Below, piece by piece: positions 1 to 9,284 of a stretch of 64,000 nt of DNA. The DNA lies in NCBI RefSeq assembly GCF_001995215.1, contig NZ_MUXN01000020.1:1-64000 (forward strand), given 5' to 3'. Position 1 is the stretch's first letter, and the number at the start of each line of letters is the position of its first letter. The DNA is from Amycolatopsis azurea DSM 43854. GTDB taxonomy: Bacteria; Actinomycetota; Actinomycetes; Mycobacteriales; Pseudonocardiaceae. The position numbers and the translations under genes are program-made. Below the pieces are notes generated by a model, which was not told the origin of the DNA, ran no database searches, and was given only the letters and a program-made list of their open reading frames with translations.

Positions 1-136
1 CCGCCGACGCCGCCTTCGCGAGAGCGACGCAATCGCTGTCGTCCAAGGAAAAGACAGCAGCGTTGACCGACTCCAGGGTGCCGGGTTCGGTGAGTTTCTT
101 GAGTAGTGCCACTGCGGTGGCTTCGTGTGTGTCCAC
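1..136 (-). CDS. Hypothetical protein, N-terminal part (cut by window edge)
   Basis: Reading leftward from a GTG at 136 gives 45 codons without a stop to the window edge. The peptide begins VDTHEATAVALLKKLTEPG and looks like a helical start of a soluble protein. Third positions are mostly G or C, as expected for coding DNA here, although A and T are more frequent than in neighbouring genes. There is no clear Shine-Dalgarno sequence before the GTG and the frame stays open further upstream, so the start is uncertain. I do not recognise the family. Confidence 0.4.
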   Translation of the reverse strand, partial: MDTHEATAVALLKKLTEPGTLESVNAAVFSLDDSDCVALAKAASA

Positions 137-179
137 CCGACGACCATACGACCGACCACCGACAGTTTCTGATCTTGCA

Positions 180-611
180 GACACCGCAAGACATTGCCGA
201 TTTTCGGCAACGACGTCGGCTTCGGATTTTCGGTTGGCGCTGTCGCCGTTTGGCAGTGAGTTCTTGGGAACTGGCCTGTATTGCCCTCGTGTGCGATCGG
301 TCGTGGCGGGGTTGGTTCGGTCATTGCTACGGCGCCGCCCCACGCCGTCCCCGGCGGATCTGGAACTCGCGGACAACGCAGGACGTTGCCGTTTTCCGGC
401 AATGACGTTTGCTCCGGATGCTCGATCGGCATCGTGCGTGGCCGTTTTCCGGCGGCGAGATCTCGGAAACTGCCCGATGCCACCTCTCGGTCGCCGCCAC
501 CGCACCGAGCAAGCCGCCCCAACAGAGCCCGGTACATAAGACACCACAAGGCATTGCCGATTTCCGGCAATGACGTCGGTTCCGGATACTCGTCGCCGTT
601 TTCCGGCAACC
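180..611. repeat. Three diverged direct repeats in a non-coding gap, each with a TTGCCG...CGGCAA palindrome
   Basis: Positions 137-650 hold no convincing gene. Three related blocks start near 180, 371 and 540 (steps of 191 and 169). Each reads roughly GACAC-CGCAAG-A, then an inverted repeat TTGCCG-n5-CGGCAA (about 195-211, 385-401 and 555-571), then AACGACGTCGG and TTCCGGAT. About 20 bases later each block shows a second, weaker GTCGCCGTTTTCCGGCA element. Position 1 of the inverted repeat is perfect for 7 bases per arm. Short ORFs across this area are in conflicting frames and have no ribosome site. Confidence 0.6.
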
Positions 612-650
612 AGTATCCGAGCGATAGTCAGCCGACCAACCAACCGTACG

Positions 651-696
651 GCTGTTCGGTGTCCGGCCGGGGACCGACGGCCGAACACCGAACAGC
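651..696. terminator. Hairpin terminator 3' of the DUF4394 gene
   Basis: Left arm GCTGTTCGGTGTCCGGCCG (651-669) pairs with 678-696 with a single wobble position; the loop is 8 bases. It lies just past the stop codon of the leftward gene at 706, so it is probably its transcription terminator. It is not followed by a strong T run. Confidence 0.65.
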
Positions 697-705
697 TCAC
701 CCAGT

Positions 706-1587
706 TCAGTTCTTGTCGAGTGCGATGGCGATGTCCCCGATCGGCAGCGGGAAATCGCCGACCTTGCTCGCCGTGCCGGTCAGCAGGTTGACGGTGTAGA
801 ACGTCGACGGCGAGCCCGACGGCGGGTTGAGCACGGCGAACGCGCTCACCGACGTCGTCTTGCCGTAGGTCAGATCGCTGTAGATGTCGAAGCCCGCGAT
901 CGGGCCGGTGTCGACGCCGAGCGCCCCGGTCGGGACCAGGAGCCCGTTGTTGGCCGGTGACTGGATGAGCACCTGGTCGGTGGCCGTGCCGATGTCGAAC
1001 AACGTGGTGGCGGTGTCGGGGTTGAGGTCGTTGTTCGTGTAGGCGGCGGCCGTGACCCCGGTGGTCCGGTCGGGGCTGGGGGGTGTGGTCAGCGGGTTGT
1101 CCGCGATCGTGGCGCCCGCGAGGTTGTGCCGCAGGTTCTGGCCGGTGTCGCTGATCACCCGGAGCCGGTCGGCGGCCGGGTTGAAGTCGACGCCGAAGTT
1201 CGTGCCTTCCAGCGGAATGGTGAGCTGCGAAACCTTCTTGAGGAGGACCTCGGGCGCCTTCGAAGCCGAAGCCGAGACCGGGGTCGAAATCGTGTAGATG
1301 CCGCCCTTGTTCCCCACCCCGTACAGCAGGCCGTCCTGTACCCGGAAGTCGATCCCGATCAGGTTGGTCTCGCCGCCGGTGAGCCCCTGTACGAGCAGGA
1401 CCCAGTCGAGTCTCTGGGGATTGCCCGTGGTGAAGGTGGCCATCAGCTTGCCGTCCGCCGAGATCGCGAACGCTCTCAGCCCGGCCCCCTGCGCCGAACT
1501 CGCGCCCGCGCCGCCGACGACGAGCGACGCCGCGACGGTCACCGTGGTGGCCGCCGCGATCAGAACCTTCTTGAGTCGTGCCCTCAT
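706..1587 (-). CDS. Secreted DUF4394 domain protein
   Basis: The protein is about 293 aa from ATG 1587, which follows a GAGGGGAG ribosome site; an ATG six codons earlier overlaps that site and is less likely. It starts MRARLKKVLIAAATT, a basic then hydrophobic signal peptide ending near ASSAQ. The rest fits the DUF4394 family: GIDFR, LYGVGN, NFGVDFNPAADRLRVISDTG and later IGDIAIA blocks, a beta-propeller-like repeat domain of unknown role. It stands alone, divergent from the next secreted gene, and has its own hairpin terminator. Function is unknown; an extracellular or envelope role is inferred from the signal peptide. Confidence 0.85.
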   Translation of the reverse strand: MRARLKKVLIAAATTVTVAASLVVGGAGASSAQGAGLRAFAISADGKLMATFTTGNPQRLDWVLLVQGLTGGETNLIGIDFRVQDGLLYGVGNKGGIYTISTPVSASASKAPEVLLKKVSQLTIPLEGTNFGVDFNPAADRLRVISDTGQNLRHNLAGATIADNPLTTPPSPDRTTGVTAAAYTNNDLNPDTATTLFDIGTATDQVLIQSPANNGLLVPTGALGVDTGPIAGFDIYSDLTYGKTTSVSAFAVLNPPSGSPSTFYTVNLLTGTASKVGDFPLPIGDIAIALDKN

Positions 1588-1738
1588 GATCCGTACTCCC
1601 CTCAACGGAAACTATGCGCTCACAAGCTATTCGGCGGCACTGGACGGCCATTGGACGTCGATTGGATACGGCGTCCGGCTGCTTGCGGCCGGCGGGAACC
1701 GGCGGAACAGTGGAACGACAACGGATTCAGGGGGAGTG

Positions 1739-2197
1739 ATGACGATCAAGAACGTTCTCGCCGGTTCGGTGGTCCTGTGCGCCGGGCTCGCGTTCGGCGG
1801 CGCCGAGGCGAGCGCCGAGGAGGCGAGCGCGGAGGAGACGAACGCCGCGCGGCCGTGCGCGTCCGGCGTCAAGACCATCAAACCTGTGGTACTCGAAGAT
1901 CCAGGGAGATGGACCTATACCTACAACCTTTCGTGGTGCGCGGACGGCGGGACGGTCGCCTGGATCGAACCCTCGGTGATCGCGCGGGTGCACACGCCTG
2001 CCTGCCGCTGGGTCGGCAGGATCGAGGAGTCGCTGCAGAAGCCACCGCAAGGAAGCAGCCAGTGGACCGCCACCGACACGAGCGAGTTCTCCTGCGCCGA
2101 CAACGCGGGCAAGGAACACGGCGTCAACCCGTGGGTCATCGTGAACTTCGTCCCGGCGGGCGCGTACAAGATCACCAGCGGCATCGACCCCGCGTGA
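1739..2197 (+). CDS. Small secreted protein, unknown family
   Basis: The protein is 152 aa from ATG 1739, directly after GGGGGAG. It has a signal peptide (MTIKNVLAGSVVLCAGLAFG), a probable cleavage at AEA-SAEE, and an acidic SAEEASAEE repeat. The mature part holds four cysteines (in RPCASG, SWCADG, PACRWV and FSCADN contexts), which could form two disulfides. There is no lipobox and no membrane segment after the signal. It is divergent from the DUF4394 gene, with a 151-base gap holding both promoters. I do not recognise a domain; it is an exported actinobacterial protein of unknown job. Confidence 0.8.
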   Translation: MTIKNVLAGSVVLCAGLAFGGAEASAEEASAEETNAARPCASGVKTIKPVVLEDPGRWTYTYNLSWCADGGTVAWIEPSVIARVHTPACRWVGRIEESLQKPPQGSSQWTATDTSEFSCADNAGKEHGVNPWVIVNFVPAGAYKITSGIDPA

Positions 2198-2198
2198 A

Positions 2199-5198
2199 TC
2201 AGGCGCGGAGAATGGACTCGACCGCGGCCGCCGCCCGTTTTCGCAATGCGCCGTAGCCCGCCCGGCCGGCCAGAGCGAGCGCCTGCCGGGCCTGGCCGAG
2301 GTCGCCGGTGGCGGCGGCGAGCCCGATGAGCGCGTCGATCTCGGGATACCGGTCGCCGGTTTCCCGCAGCAGTGCGAGGGCCTGCCGGTACCGGCGGACG
2401 GCGTCCTGGCGGTGGCCCGTGCGCTGATGCACGCTCGCGAGCGCGACGAGCGCTTCGCCCTCGCCCCGCGGTTCTCCAGTGCTCCGCGCGAGCCGCAGCG
2501 CCTCGCGCGCGTGGTCGAGCGCGTCGGTGAACCTGCTGAGATCGCAGTACACCGAAGCGAGCCTGCCGAGCGTTTCCGCCTCGCCCGCGCGGTTCCCGGC
2601 CTCGCGGTGCAGGGCCAGCGCCTTGGCGAGCAGGCCCGCCGCCTCGGTGATCCGGCCGCGAGCGTGCTGCACCTGGCCGAGGTTGGCCAGGTTGATCGCC
2701 TCGCCGTAGCGCGAACCCAGCCCGCGATACCGGCGCAACGCCTGGACGTAATGGTCCGCCGCCGCGCGCAGGTCGCCCATCTCCCAGTGGACGAGCCCCA
2801 GATTGCCCAGCGCTACGGCTTCCCCGGCGGGTTTGCCCGCCCGCCTGCTCAACTCCAGCCCCCGGGAGAACCGCGCCGCGGCGGCCGGAAGCCGTCCGGA
2901 CTGCCAGTACACACAACCGAGGTTGCCCAGCACCGCGGCCCGCGCCTCGGGCCAGTCCGCTCGCCTGGCGAGTACGAGCGCGCCGGTGTAGTGCCGGACG
3001 GCCTCCCGGTACCGCCCCTGACGGAAACTCAAGTCGGCGAGGCTGAACAGCGCGGAGACACGGGCGCGGGGATCGCCCTCCGTTTCGGCGGCGGAGAGCG
3101 CGGCCCCGGCGGCCGCCCGCCATTCCACCTGCCGCAACGACATCCAAAAGGAGCCGCGCAGGGCGTCGGCCAGCAGCCACGCCACCGGACGCGGCCCGAG
3201 CCTCGCCGCGTCCTCGACGACGGCGACCAGGTTGCCCAGTTCGGACTCCAGCCACTCCGCCGCGTTCTCCTTCACGGCGACGGGAACCAGGCCGTCGGGC
3301 ACGGACAGCGGAATCCGGAACATGTGCGGGTAAACGATTTTCGCCGCCGCGTCCACGCCGCGCAGGTACCACTCGTGCAACCGGCGGCGGGCGGCTTCGC
3401 TTTCGGCCGGGGATTCCAGCGACGTAAGGCGGTCGGCGGCGTAGCGGCGGAGCAGGTCGTGGAAGTGGTAGCGGTCCGGCGCGTGCTGCTCGACGAGATG
3501 CGCGCCCGCGAGCGTGTCCAGGATCGTGCCCGCCCGCTCCGCGCCGGTGAGGACTTCGACCGCTTCGGTGCCGATGTCGTTGCCCGGCACCAGGCTCAGC
3601 AGCCGGAAGACCCGGCGCGTCTCCTCGGGCAGGGCCGCGTAGGACAGGTCGAACGCGGTACGGACGGCGATCTGCTCGTCACCCGGCACAGTGAGCGCGG
3701 CGAGCAGATTGCCCTTGCGCAGCTCGACGGCGTAGTCCTCGGCGCTCTTCCCGGGATTGTCGGCGAGGTTGGCCGCGGCGATCCTCAGCGCCAGCGGCAG
3801 ATACGCGCACAGCCTGGCCACCTCGGCGGCCGCTTCGCGCTCGGCCCGGACCCACTCGGGACCGAGCACCCGCGAGAGCAACTGCAGCGCCTCGCCGGGA
3901 TCCAGCATGCCCAGCGTCAGCCGCCGGGCGCCGTGCAGGGCGACCAAGGCGGTCATCCGGTCCCGGGCGGTGACCAGCACCAGACAGCCCGGTCCGGCGG
4001 GCAGCAGCGGCCGGATCTGGTCGACGTCGACGGCGTTGTCCAGCAGTACCAAGGCCTTCCGGTCGGTCATCAGCGTCCGGTACAGCGCGGAGGCGGTCTC
4101 CGTGTCCGCGGGCAGCCGTTCGGCGGGGATCTCCAGCGCGGACAGGAAGCGGGTGAGCACTTCGAGCGCCGTCGCGGGCGGGCCGGGCGAATGGCCGCGC
4201 AGGTTGGCGTAGAACTGGCCGTCGGGGAAGCGGTCCTTCACCCGGTGGGCCCAGTGCACGGCCAGCGCGGTCTTCCCGGCCCCCGCCGTCCCCGTGACGG
4301 CCGCGAGCGCCACCGCGCCGCCGGAACGGCCCGCCTTCGGCACCAGTTCGTCCAAAATGGACAGTTCGGTCGTCCGGCCGGTGAAGCCGGACGGTTCGGC
4401 GGGCAGCTGCCGGGGGACACGGGCGGCGGGACGCGGACCGGGCGGCGACTCCCCCTCGTCGAGCAGGGCGGCGTGCGCCGCGACGAGTTCGGAACCGGGC
4501 TCGACGCCCAGTTCCTCGATGAGCCGACCGCGAACCTCCTGGTACAGCCGGAAAGCCGTCGCCCGCTGCCCGACGCCGTGGTACGCGCGGATCAGCCGGG
4601 CCTGGGCGGGCTCGTCCAGCGGCTGCTCCGCGGCGGCTTCGGCCAGTTCGGTCAAGACCTCGCCGGCGGCACCGATGGCGAGCATCGCGTCGCCGTACCT
4701 GGCGAGCAGCGCGCGGCGTTCCGCGACCAGCGCCACGACCTTCGGATGCGTTGCGAGCGATGGGATATCGGCCAGCGGCTTGCCACGCCACCAGCGCAGT
4801 GCCTCGCCGAGCAGAGCCGCGGCACGGGCGGTCTCGCCGTCACGCTGGGCGTCGTTCGCCTCGGCGGCGAGCGCGCGGACGAGGGGCAGGTCGATCTCGG
4901 CGGCGTCCCAGCGCAGCGCGTACCCACCGCCGACGTACGGCAGGATCTCGCTGCCGGACCGGGACACGCGGCCGGGTTCCATCAGCCGTCGCAGGTGTTT
5001 GACGTGGGTCTGGAGGACGTTCACCGCGCTGCGCGGCGGCCGGTCACCCCAGAGCGCGTCCACCAGTTCCTGCTTGGACATCGCCTCACCGCCGGCGAGG
5101 ACCAGCAACCCCAGGACGGCACGGCGGCCCGGTGGGCCGAGGTCGAGTTCCGCCCCGTCGAGCCAAACGCGCAGCGCACCCAGCACTTGGATCCGCAC
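2199..5198 (-). CDS. AfsR/SARP-family transcriptional regulator (BTAD, NB-ARC, TPR)
   Basis: The protein is about 999 aa from GTG 5198 (VRIQVLGALRVW, the usual AfsR-type N-terminus). A TTG 17 codons upstream is an alternative start. Domains in order: an OmpR-like winged helix, a BTAD helical domain (VDALWGDRPPRSAVNVLQTH and on to about residue 260), an NB-ARC ATPase with P-loop GTAGAGKTA near residue 300, then many TPR repeats (for example ALGNLGLVHWEMGDLRAAAD) to the C-terminus. Such proteins activate secondary-metabolite operons by binding direct repeats near the -35 box. It lies right after the Wadjet-type operon on the same strand, where jetD would be expected. Its target is not shown by the sequence. 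Confidence 0.9.
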   Translation of the reverse strand: MRIQVLGALRVWLDGAELDLGPPGRRAVLGLLVLAGGEAMSKQELVDALWGDRPPRSAVNVLQTHVKHLRRLMEPGRVSRSGSEILPYVGGGYALRWDAAEIDLPLVRALAAEANDAQRDGETARAAALLGEALRWWRGKPLADIPSLATHPKVVALVAERRALLARYGDAMLAIGAAGEVLTELAEAAAEQPLDEPAQARLIRAYHGVGQRATAFRLYQEVRGRLIEELGVEPGSELVAAHAALLDEGESPPGPRPAARVPRQLPAEPSGFTGRTTELSILDELVPKAGRSGGAVALAAVTGTAGAGKTALAVHWAHRVKDRFPDGQFYANLRGHSPGPPATALEVLTRFLSALEIPAERLPADTETASALYRTLMTDRKALVLLDNAVDVDQIRPLLPAGPGCLVLVTARDRMTALVALHGARRLTLGMLDPGEALQLLSRVLGPEWVRAEREAAAEVARLCAYLPLALRIAAANLADNPGKSAEDYAVELRKGNLLAALTVPGDEQIAVRTAFDLSYAALPEETRRVFRLLSLVPGNDIGTEAVEVLTGAERAGTILDTLAGAHLVEQHAPDRYHFHDLLRRYAADRLTSLESPAESEAARRRLHEWYLRGVDAAAKIVYPHMFRIPLSVPDGLVPVAVKENAAEWLESELGNLVAVVEDAARLGPRPVAWLLADALRGSFWMSLRQVEWRAAAGAALSAAETEGDPRARVSALFSLADLSFRQGRYREAVRHYTGALVLARRADWPEARAAVLGNLGCVYWQSGRLPAAAARFSRGLELSRRAGKPAGEAVALGNLGLVHWEMGDLRAAADHYVQALRRYRGLGSRYGEAINLANLGQVQHARGRITEAAGLLAKALALHREAGNRAGEAETLGRLASVYCDLSRFTDALDHAREALRLARSTGEPRGEGEALVALASVHQRTGHRQDAVRRYRQALALLRETGDRYPEIDALIGLAAATGDLGQARQALALAGRAGYGALRKRAAAAVESILRA

Positions 5199-5279
5199 AG
5201 CCGTCGGCGCCACCGGCAGGAACGTAGCGAGCCGTCCCGCGCCGCACAAGCGAGTTATCCGCTTTTTGAGCCGCTCAGG

Positions 5280-8200
5280 CTAACGCGGTTCGGCGGGCAG
5301 GAGGTCGTGGCCGTTCCAGGTGAACCGGGCCGTGGTGACCGCGTCGTCGCCGTCGCCGCCGGTGATGAGCTGATGGATCCCGACGCCGCCGAGTTCGGCG
5401 TAGGTGCACCACTCGTGGTCCGACGTCAGCATCAGGTCGAGGTCGAGCGCCGACAGCAGGCCGAACACCTGCCCCCGGTTGGTGGTGTCGACGCCGACGA
5501 ACACCTCGTCGAGCAGGATCACCCTCGGTGCCTCTGGCGCGGCCTGGTAGTGCGCGGCGACGGCGGCGAACAGCGGCAGGTGCAGCGCGATCGCCTTCTC
5601 CCCGCCGGAAAGCGCGCCGTGCAGCTTCTTGGTCAGCAGCTGCCAGCCCGCCCCGTTCGCGCGGTCCACCTTGACCACGAACCGGTGCCACGACGTGTAG
5701 TCGAAGACCTGCGCGAGCTGCTGCTCCCAGCTGGTCGCGGTGTCGTCCGCCTTCGCCTGCTCGACGCGCTCGCGGAAGAACTTGTGCAGCGACGCGCGAT
5801 CCTCGGTGGTCAGCTGGTCCGGATCCTTCAGCAGCAGGTCCCGCGCGGTCTTGGTGCCCGGCGGCAGATCGGGGGAGACCTGCCAGACCAGCCGGACGGC
5901 GACCCTGGACGCGGTGCGCACCCGTTCCAGGCGCGCGTTCATCCCGTCGACCAGGTCGTTGGCCTGCCGGATGCGGGCCGCGAGATGCCGCCGGGTCTCC
6001 CCGGTCAGCGTCTTGTCGAACAGGTCGCTCTCGCGGCCGGTGATCTCGTGCCTGCTCTGTTCCGCCTCCGCGTAAAGGATCTTCAGCAGTTCGGTCGCGC
6101 CGACCCGCAGCCCGTCGACGACGGCGGTGAAGATCTGGACGTCCTCGTCGGTCTCCAGATCGAGTTCGGCGCGGGAGCTGAGCGTGTTCCGGCAGGTGTG
6201 CACCGCCTCGGAAAGCCGGTGCAGCGCCTCGCCGAGGTTGCTCGGCGCGTGCGGCACGGACGGCCACGCAGCGGCCACCAGACGGGCCGTGTCGAGCGCC
6301 GACCGCACCCCGTCGGAGGCGGACAGAGTGGCCTGGAACTTCGGCAGATCCTCGATCCCGCCGTCCGCCGGGAAGATCCCGGTGGCGAGCTTCCGGAACC
6401 GGAGCGCGGCGGCGTCCTGCTTCTTGGCGGCCTCTTCGCGGGCCCGCGCGTCGGTCGTGCGCCGGACGCCGAGCGCGCCCAGTGACACGGCCAGTTCCTT
6501 GGCGCGCGCGTTCGCGGCGCGGAGTTCGCCCGAGAGCTCGCGCAGCTTCGTGCGCAGGCCGTCGATCTCGGCGAGCACCTCACGCTGGCCGGTGCCGACG
6601 GAGCCCTCGATCGCGTCGAGCATCGCGGTGAGTTTGGTGCGTTCCGCCTCCGCCTCGGCGGCCTCGTCCTCACGGCGGGCCGCGTTGCCCTCCGACCGGT
6701 CCGCCTGTTCGGCGAACGTCTCGGCCCGCTGGGTCGCCGTGCGCAGGTTCCCGTTCTCGTACAACCAGTTCTCGCCCTGGTCGGAGTAGGTGCGCAGGGC
6801 CGTGGCGAGCGCGGCCAGCGGCGCACGCTCGGTCGGCAGCCCGCTCTCCGACGCCTGACCGGTCAGCTCGTGGAGCGCGGTCTTGGCCTCGGATTCCAGC
6901 GCGGAGACCGTCGTCTCCAGGTGCCGGACGGCGGCGTCGGCGGCGGTCAGATCGGCCTCGGCCGTGGTCATCTCGCCGGTCGCGGCGAGGAGATCGTCGT
7001 GGCCGGGGCGGGCGGCGCGTTCGATCTTGATCAGTTCACGCCTGCCGCGCAGCGCGGCCAGTTCGCCTTCCAGCTCGGCGATGAGCTTCTCGCGGCCGGA
7101 GATCTCGTCCCGCAGTCCGGCGATCCGGCGTTCCCGGGCCCGCCGGCGGGCGGCGGCACCGATGTGGGCCGGAGCGTCCTTCGCCCAGCTGCCCGACAGG
7201 CCGCCCATCCGCCAGCCGCCGTCCGCGCCGATCGCGGCGGGACCGGCGGGGAGGACGTCGTCGAACGCGATCACTTCCAGCACCCGCCGGACCTTCGCGG
7301 GCGAGAGTTCCGCGTCGGCTTCCGGCACGAGGACGTCGGCGAGCGAACGGGGGGAAGCGATCGGCAGCGAACCGGTCTCCAAGAGCACGTCGTGCCCTTC
7401 GACGACGCCGTGGGAGTTCACCCAGGCGTCCAGCAGACCGGCGCCTTCGAGCGCGGCCTCGATCCCGGCCCGCGCGCTTTCCGGGACCGAGCCGGCGAAG
7501 TCGACCAGTCGCCACAACGGCGCGCCGCTCATCTCGGTCCGGTCCGCCGTGCGGGTGCGCGGCGGCTCGGGTCGGAGGACGTCCTCCGTTTCGAGCACAC
7601 CCGCCTCGACGAGGAGTTCGTCGTGCTCGGCGCGCGCGGTGGCGAGCGCGGCGCTGGTCGCCGCCTCGCGCCGGATGATGTCTTCGAGCACGGTCTCGGC
7701 GACCGCGCTGATCCTGCCCAGCAGCGAGACCTCCGCCTCGGCGTCCCGCACGATCGCTTCCACGTCGGGGAACCGCAGCTCGCGGCAGCCGATCGCCCAT
7801 TCGGCGAGCCGGGTGCGCAGATCGCTCAGCGCGAGTTCGCGGGTCGCCGTCGTCAGGTCCAGTTTCTCCTGCGAGGCCGCGAAATCCGACCGGACCCGGT
7901 CCAGATCGGCCTCGGCCTGGTGACGGCGGCCGACGGCGCGTTCGTGCTTGTCCAGCGCCCGGCCGACGGTTTCGACCTGGTCGCGTTTGCCGCGGACGGC
8001 GGCTTGCAGCAGGGGGCGCAGCCGGGTCGGTTCGCTCGGTTTTTCCGGCTCACGCAGGCCCGCGACGAGTTCGTCGTGCACTCCGGCCAGGTTCGCGCGG
8101 GTCGCGGCGGAGGCGACCTCGGTCTCCTGCGCGCGGACGAGGTCGGCCTGCCGTTTCGCGACCTGCTTCGCGGCTCGCGAGCGCTCTTCGTCGGCGTCCG

Positions 8201-9284
8201 CCTCGGCACGGAGGCGATCGGCGTCGGAGCGGAGCGATTCCGCCTTTTCCTTCACGGAGAGGGTCCGCTGCCGCAGCTTGTCGAGTTCCTGGCCCTTTTG
8301 GTACGACTCGGACTCGGTCAGCCCGGCGAGGCGGGCTTCGGTCTCTTCGACGTCCTTTTCGAACTTCGCCGCCTGCTCTTCGGCGGCTTCCTTCTTCGCG
8401 GCGACCTCGTCGTGTTCCTCGGCCGAACGGCGGGCGGCCGCGGCGAGTTCGTCGAGTTCGGTGGTCGCGGAGATGAGGTTCGCGGCGCCCGCGCGCAGGA
8501 CGCGCTGGGCGTAGGTCTTCTGGCGCGCGGCGAGCGCGCGGGTCGCGTCGACCTCGGTCTCCAGCGAGCCCAGCCGTTCGCGCTGCGCGTCGAGCCGTTC
8601 GAAACCCTCGGCGAGATCCGCGATCTCCTGCTGTCCCAACGGCGGGAGCGCACGGGAGAGCAGGTTGGACAGCAGGCTCGGGTCGAGCCGCTGCGAGAGT
8701 TTGGGCATCCGCAGCTGGAGCAGCGCGGTGATGAGCGCGTCGTACCGCTGCTCGCTCAAGGTGGGGAACAGCTTCGCGCGGATCTCCGCGCGGTACTCGG
8801 CCGCGCCGGCGTGCACGGTCCCCTGTTCGCCGAGGGCCTCTTCCAGCGCGTTCTTGGTCAGCGGCTGGCCCGCCTCGTTGACCAGTGAAAGGCCGTCGCC
8901 GATCCGAAGGTCCGTCGTGAAGAAGTCGGCGTGCACCGTGCTCGTGTGCGTGCTGGCCTGAAGCCGCGCGCCGCAGGTGAACCACTTGTCCCCGGCCATG
9001 CCGAATTCGAGCCAGACGAACCCGACGCGCGTGGCGCCGGAAGCGCCTTCGCCCATCAGGTTCCAGTGCATGCTGCGTTCGCTGGTGCCGAAGGTCGACA
9101 GCCGGTTCGCGCGCAGGCTCGCGTCGAACAGGAACGGCAGCAGCAGTTCCAGCGCCTTCGACTTCCCGCTCCCGTTGGGGCCGCGCAGCAGGAGGCGGCC
9201 GTCGTGGAACTCGAAGATCTCGTCGTAGTAGCGCCAGATGTTGAGGATGCCCGCGCGGGACGGGACCCACCTCGTCACGGTCAC
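5280..9284 (-). CDS. jetC: Wadjet-type SMC/MukB-like ATPase (JetC, TIGR02680 family)
   Basis: The protein is 1334 aa from GTG 9284, which overlaps the stop of the preceding gene as GTGA. The N-terminus carries Walker A GPNGSGKS (about 35-42). Long charged coiled-coil stretches (LDELAAAARRSAEEHDE and similar) fill the middle. The C-terminus carries the ABC signature ALSGGEKAIALH (about 1221) and Walker B VILLDEVF (about 1253), the SMC head layout. Together with the DUF2398 and DUF2397 genes this matches the motor of Wadjet, a condensin-like complex that extrudes circular plasmids for cleavage. The length is normal for the family. The usual next gene, jetD (DUF2399/TIGR02679, the Toprim nuclease), is missing; an AfsR-like gene follows instead. 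Confidence 0.88.
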   Translation of the reverse strand: MTVTRWVPSRAGILNIWRYYDEIFEFHDGRLLLRGPNGSGKSKALELLLPFLFDASLRANRLSTFGTSERSMHWNLMGEGASGATRVGFVWLEFGMAGDKWFTCGARLQASTHTSTVHADFFTTDLRIGDGLSLVNEAGQPLTKNALEEALGEQGTVHAGAAEYRAEIRAKLFPTLSEQRYDALITALLQLRMPKLSQRLDPSLLSNLLSRALPPLGQQEIADLAEGFERLDAQRERLGSLETEVDATRALAARQKTYAQRVLRAGAANLISATTELDELAAAARRSAEEHDEVAAKKEAAEEQAAKFEKDVEETEARLAGLTESESYQKGQELDKLRQRTLSVKEKAESLRSDADRLRAEADADEERSRAAKQVAKRQADLVRAQETEVASAATRANLAGVHDELVAGLREPEKPSEPTRLRPLLQAAVRGKRDQVETVGRALDKHERAVGRRHQAEADLDRVRSDFAASQEKLDLTTATRELALSDLRTRLAEWAIGCRELRFPDVEAIVRDAEAEVSLLGRISAVAETVLEDIIRREAATSAALATARAEHDELLVEAGVLETEDVLRPEPPRTRTADRTEMSGAPLWRLVDFAGSVPESARAGIEAALEGAGLLDAWVNSHGVVEGHDVLLETGSLPIASPRSLADVLVPEADAELSPAKVRRVLEVIAFDDVLPAGPAAIGADGGWRMGGLSGSWAKDAPAHIGAAARRRARERRIAGLRDEISGREKLIAELEGELAALRGRRELIKIERAARPGHDDLLAATGEMTTAEADLTAADAAVRHLETTVSALESEAKTALHELTGQASESGLPTERAPLAALATALRTYSDQGENWLYENGNLRTATQRAETFAEQADRSEGNAARREDEAAEAEAERTKLTAMLDAIEGSVGTGQREVLAEIDGLRTKLRELSGELRAANARAKELAVSLGALGVRRTTDARAREEAAKKQDAAALRFRKLATGIFPADGGIEDLPKFQATLSASDGVRSALDTARLVAAAWPSVPHAPSNLGEALHRLSEAVHTCRNTLSSRAELDLETDEDVQIFTAVVDGLRVGATELLKILYAEAEQSRHEITGRESDLFDKTLTGETRRHLAARIRQANDLVDGMNARLERVRTASRVAVRLVWQVSPDLPPGTKTARDLLLKDPDQLTTEDRASLHKFFRERVEQAKADDTATSWEQQLAQVFDYTSWHRFVVKVDRANGAGWQLLTKKLHGALSGGEKAIALHLPLFAAVAAHYQAAPEAPRVILLDEVFVGVDTTNRGQVFGLLSALDLDLMLTSDHEWCTYAELGGVGIHQLITGGDGDDAVTTARFTWNGHDLLPAEPR

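Noticed and set aside
180-611. CRISPR array
   Set aside because: Only three diverged units with spacings near 170-190 bases and no constant repeat; no cas genes.
2412-6485. Open frame of 1357 codons on the plus strand across the AfsR-like and SMC genes
   Set aside because: It is antisense to two well-supported genes, is rich in Arg, Gly, Gln and Pro as expected of mirror frames in high-GC DNA, and has no domain or ribosome site.
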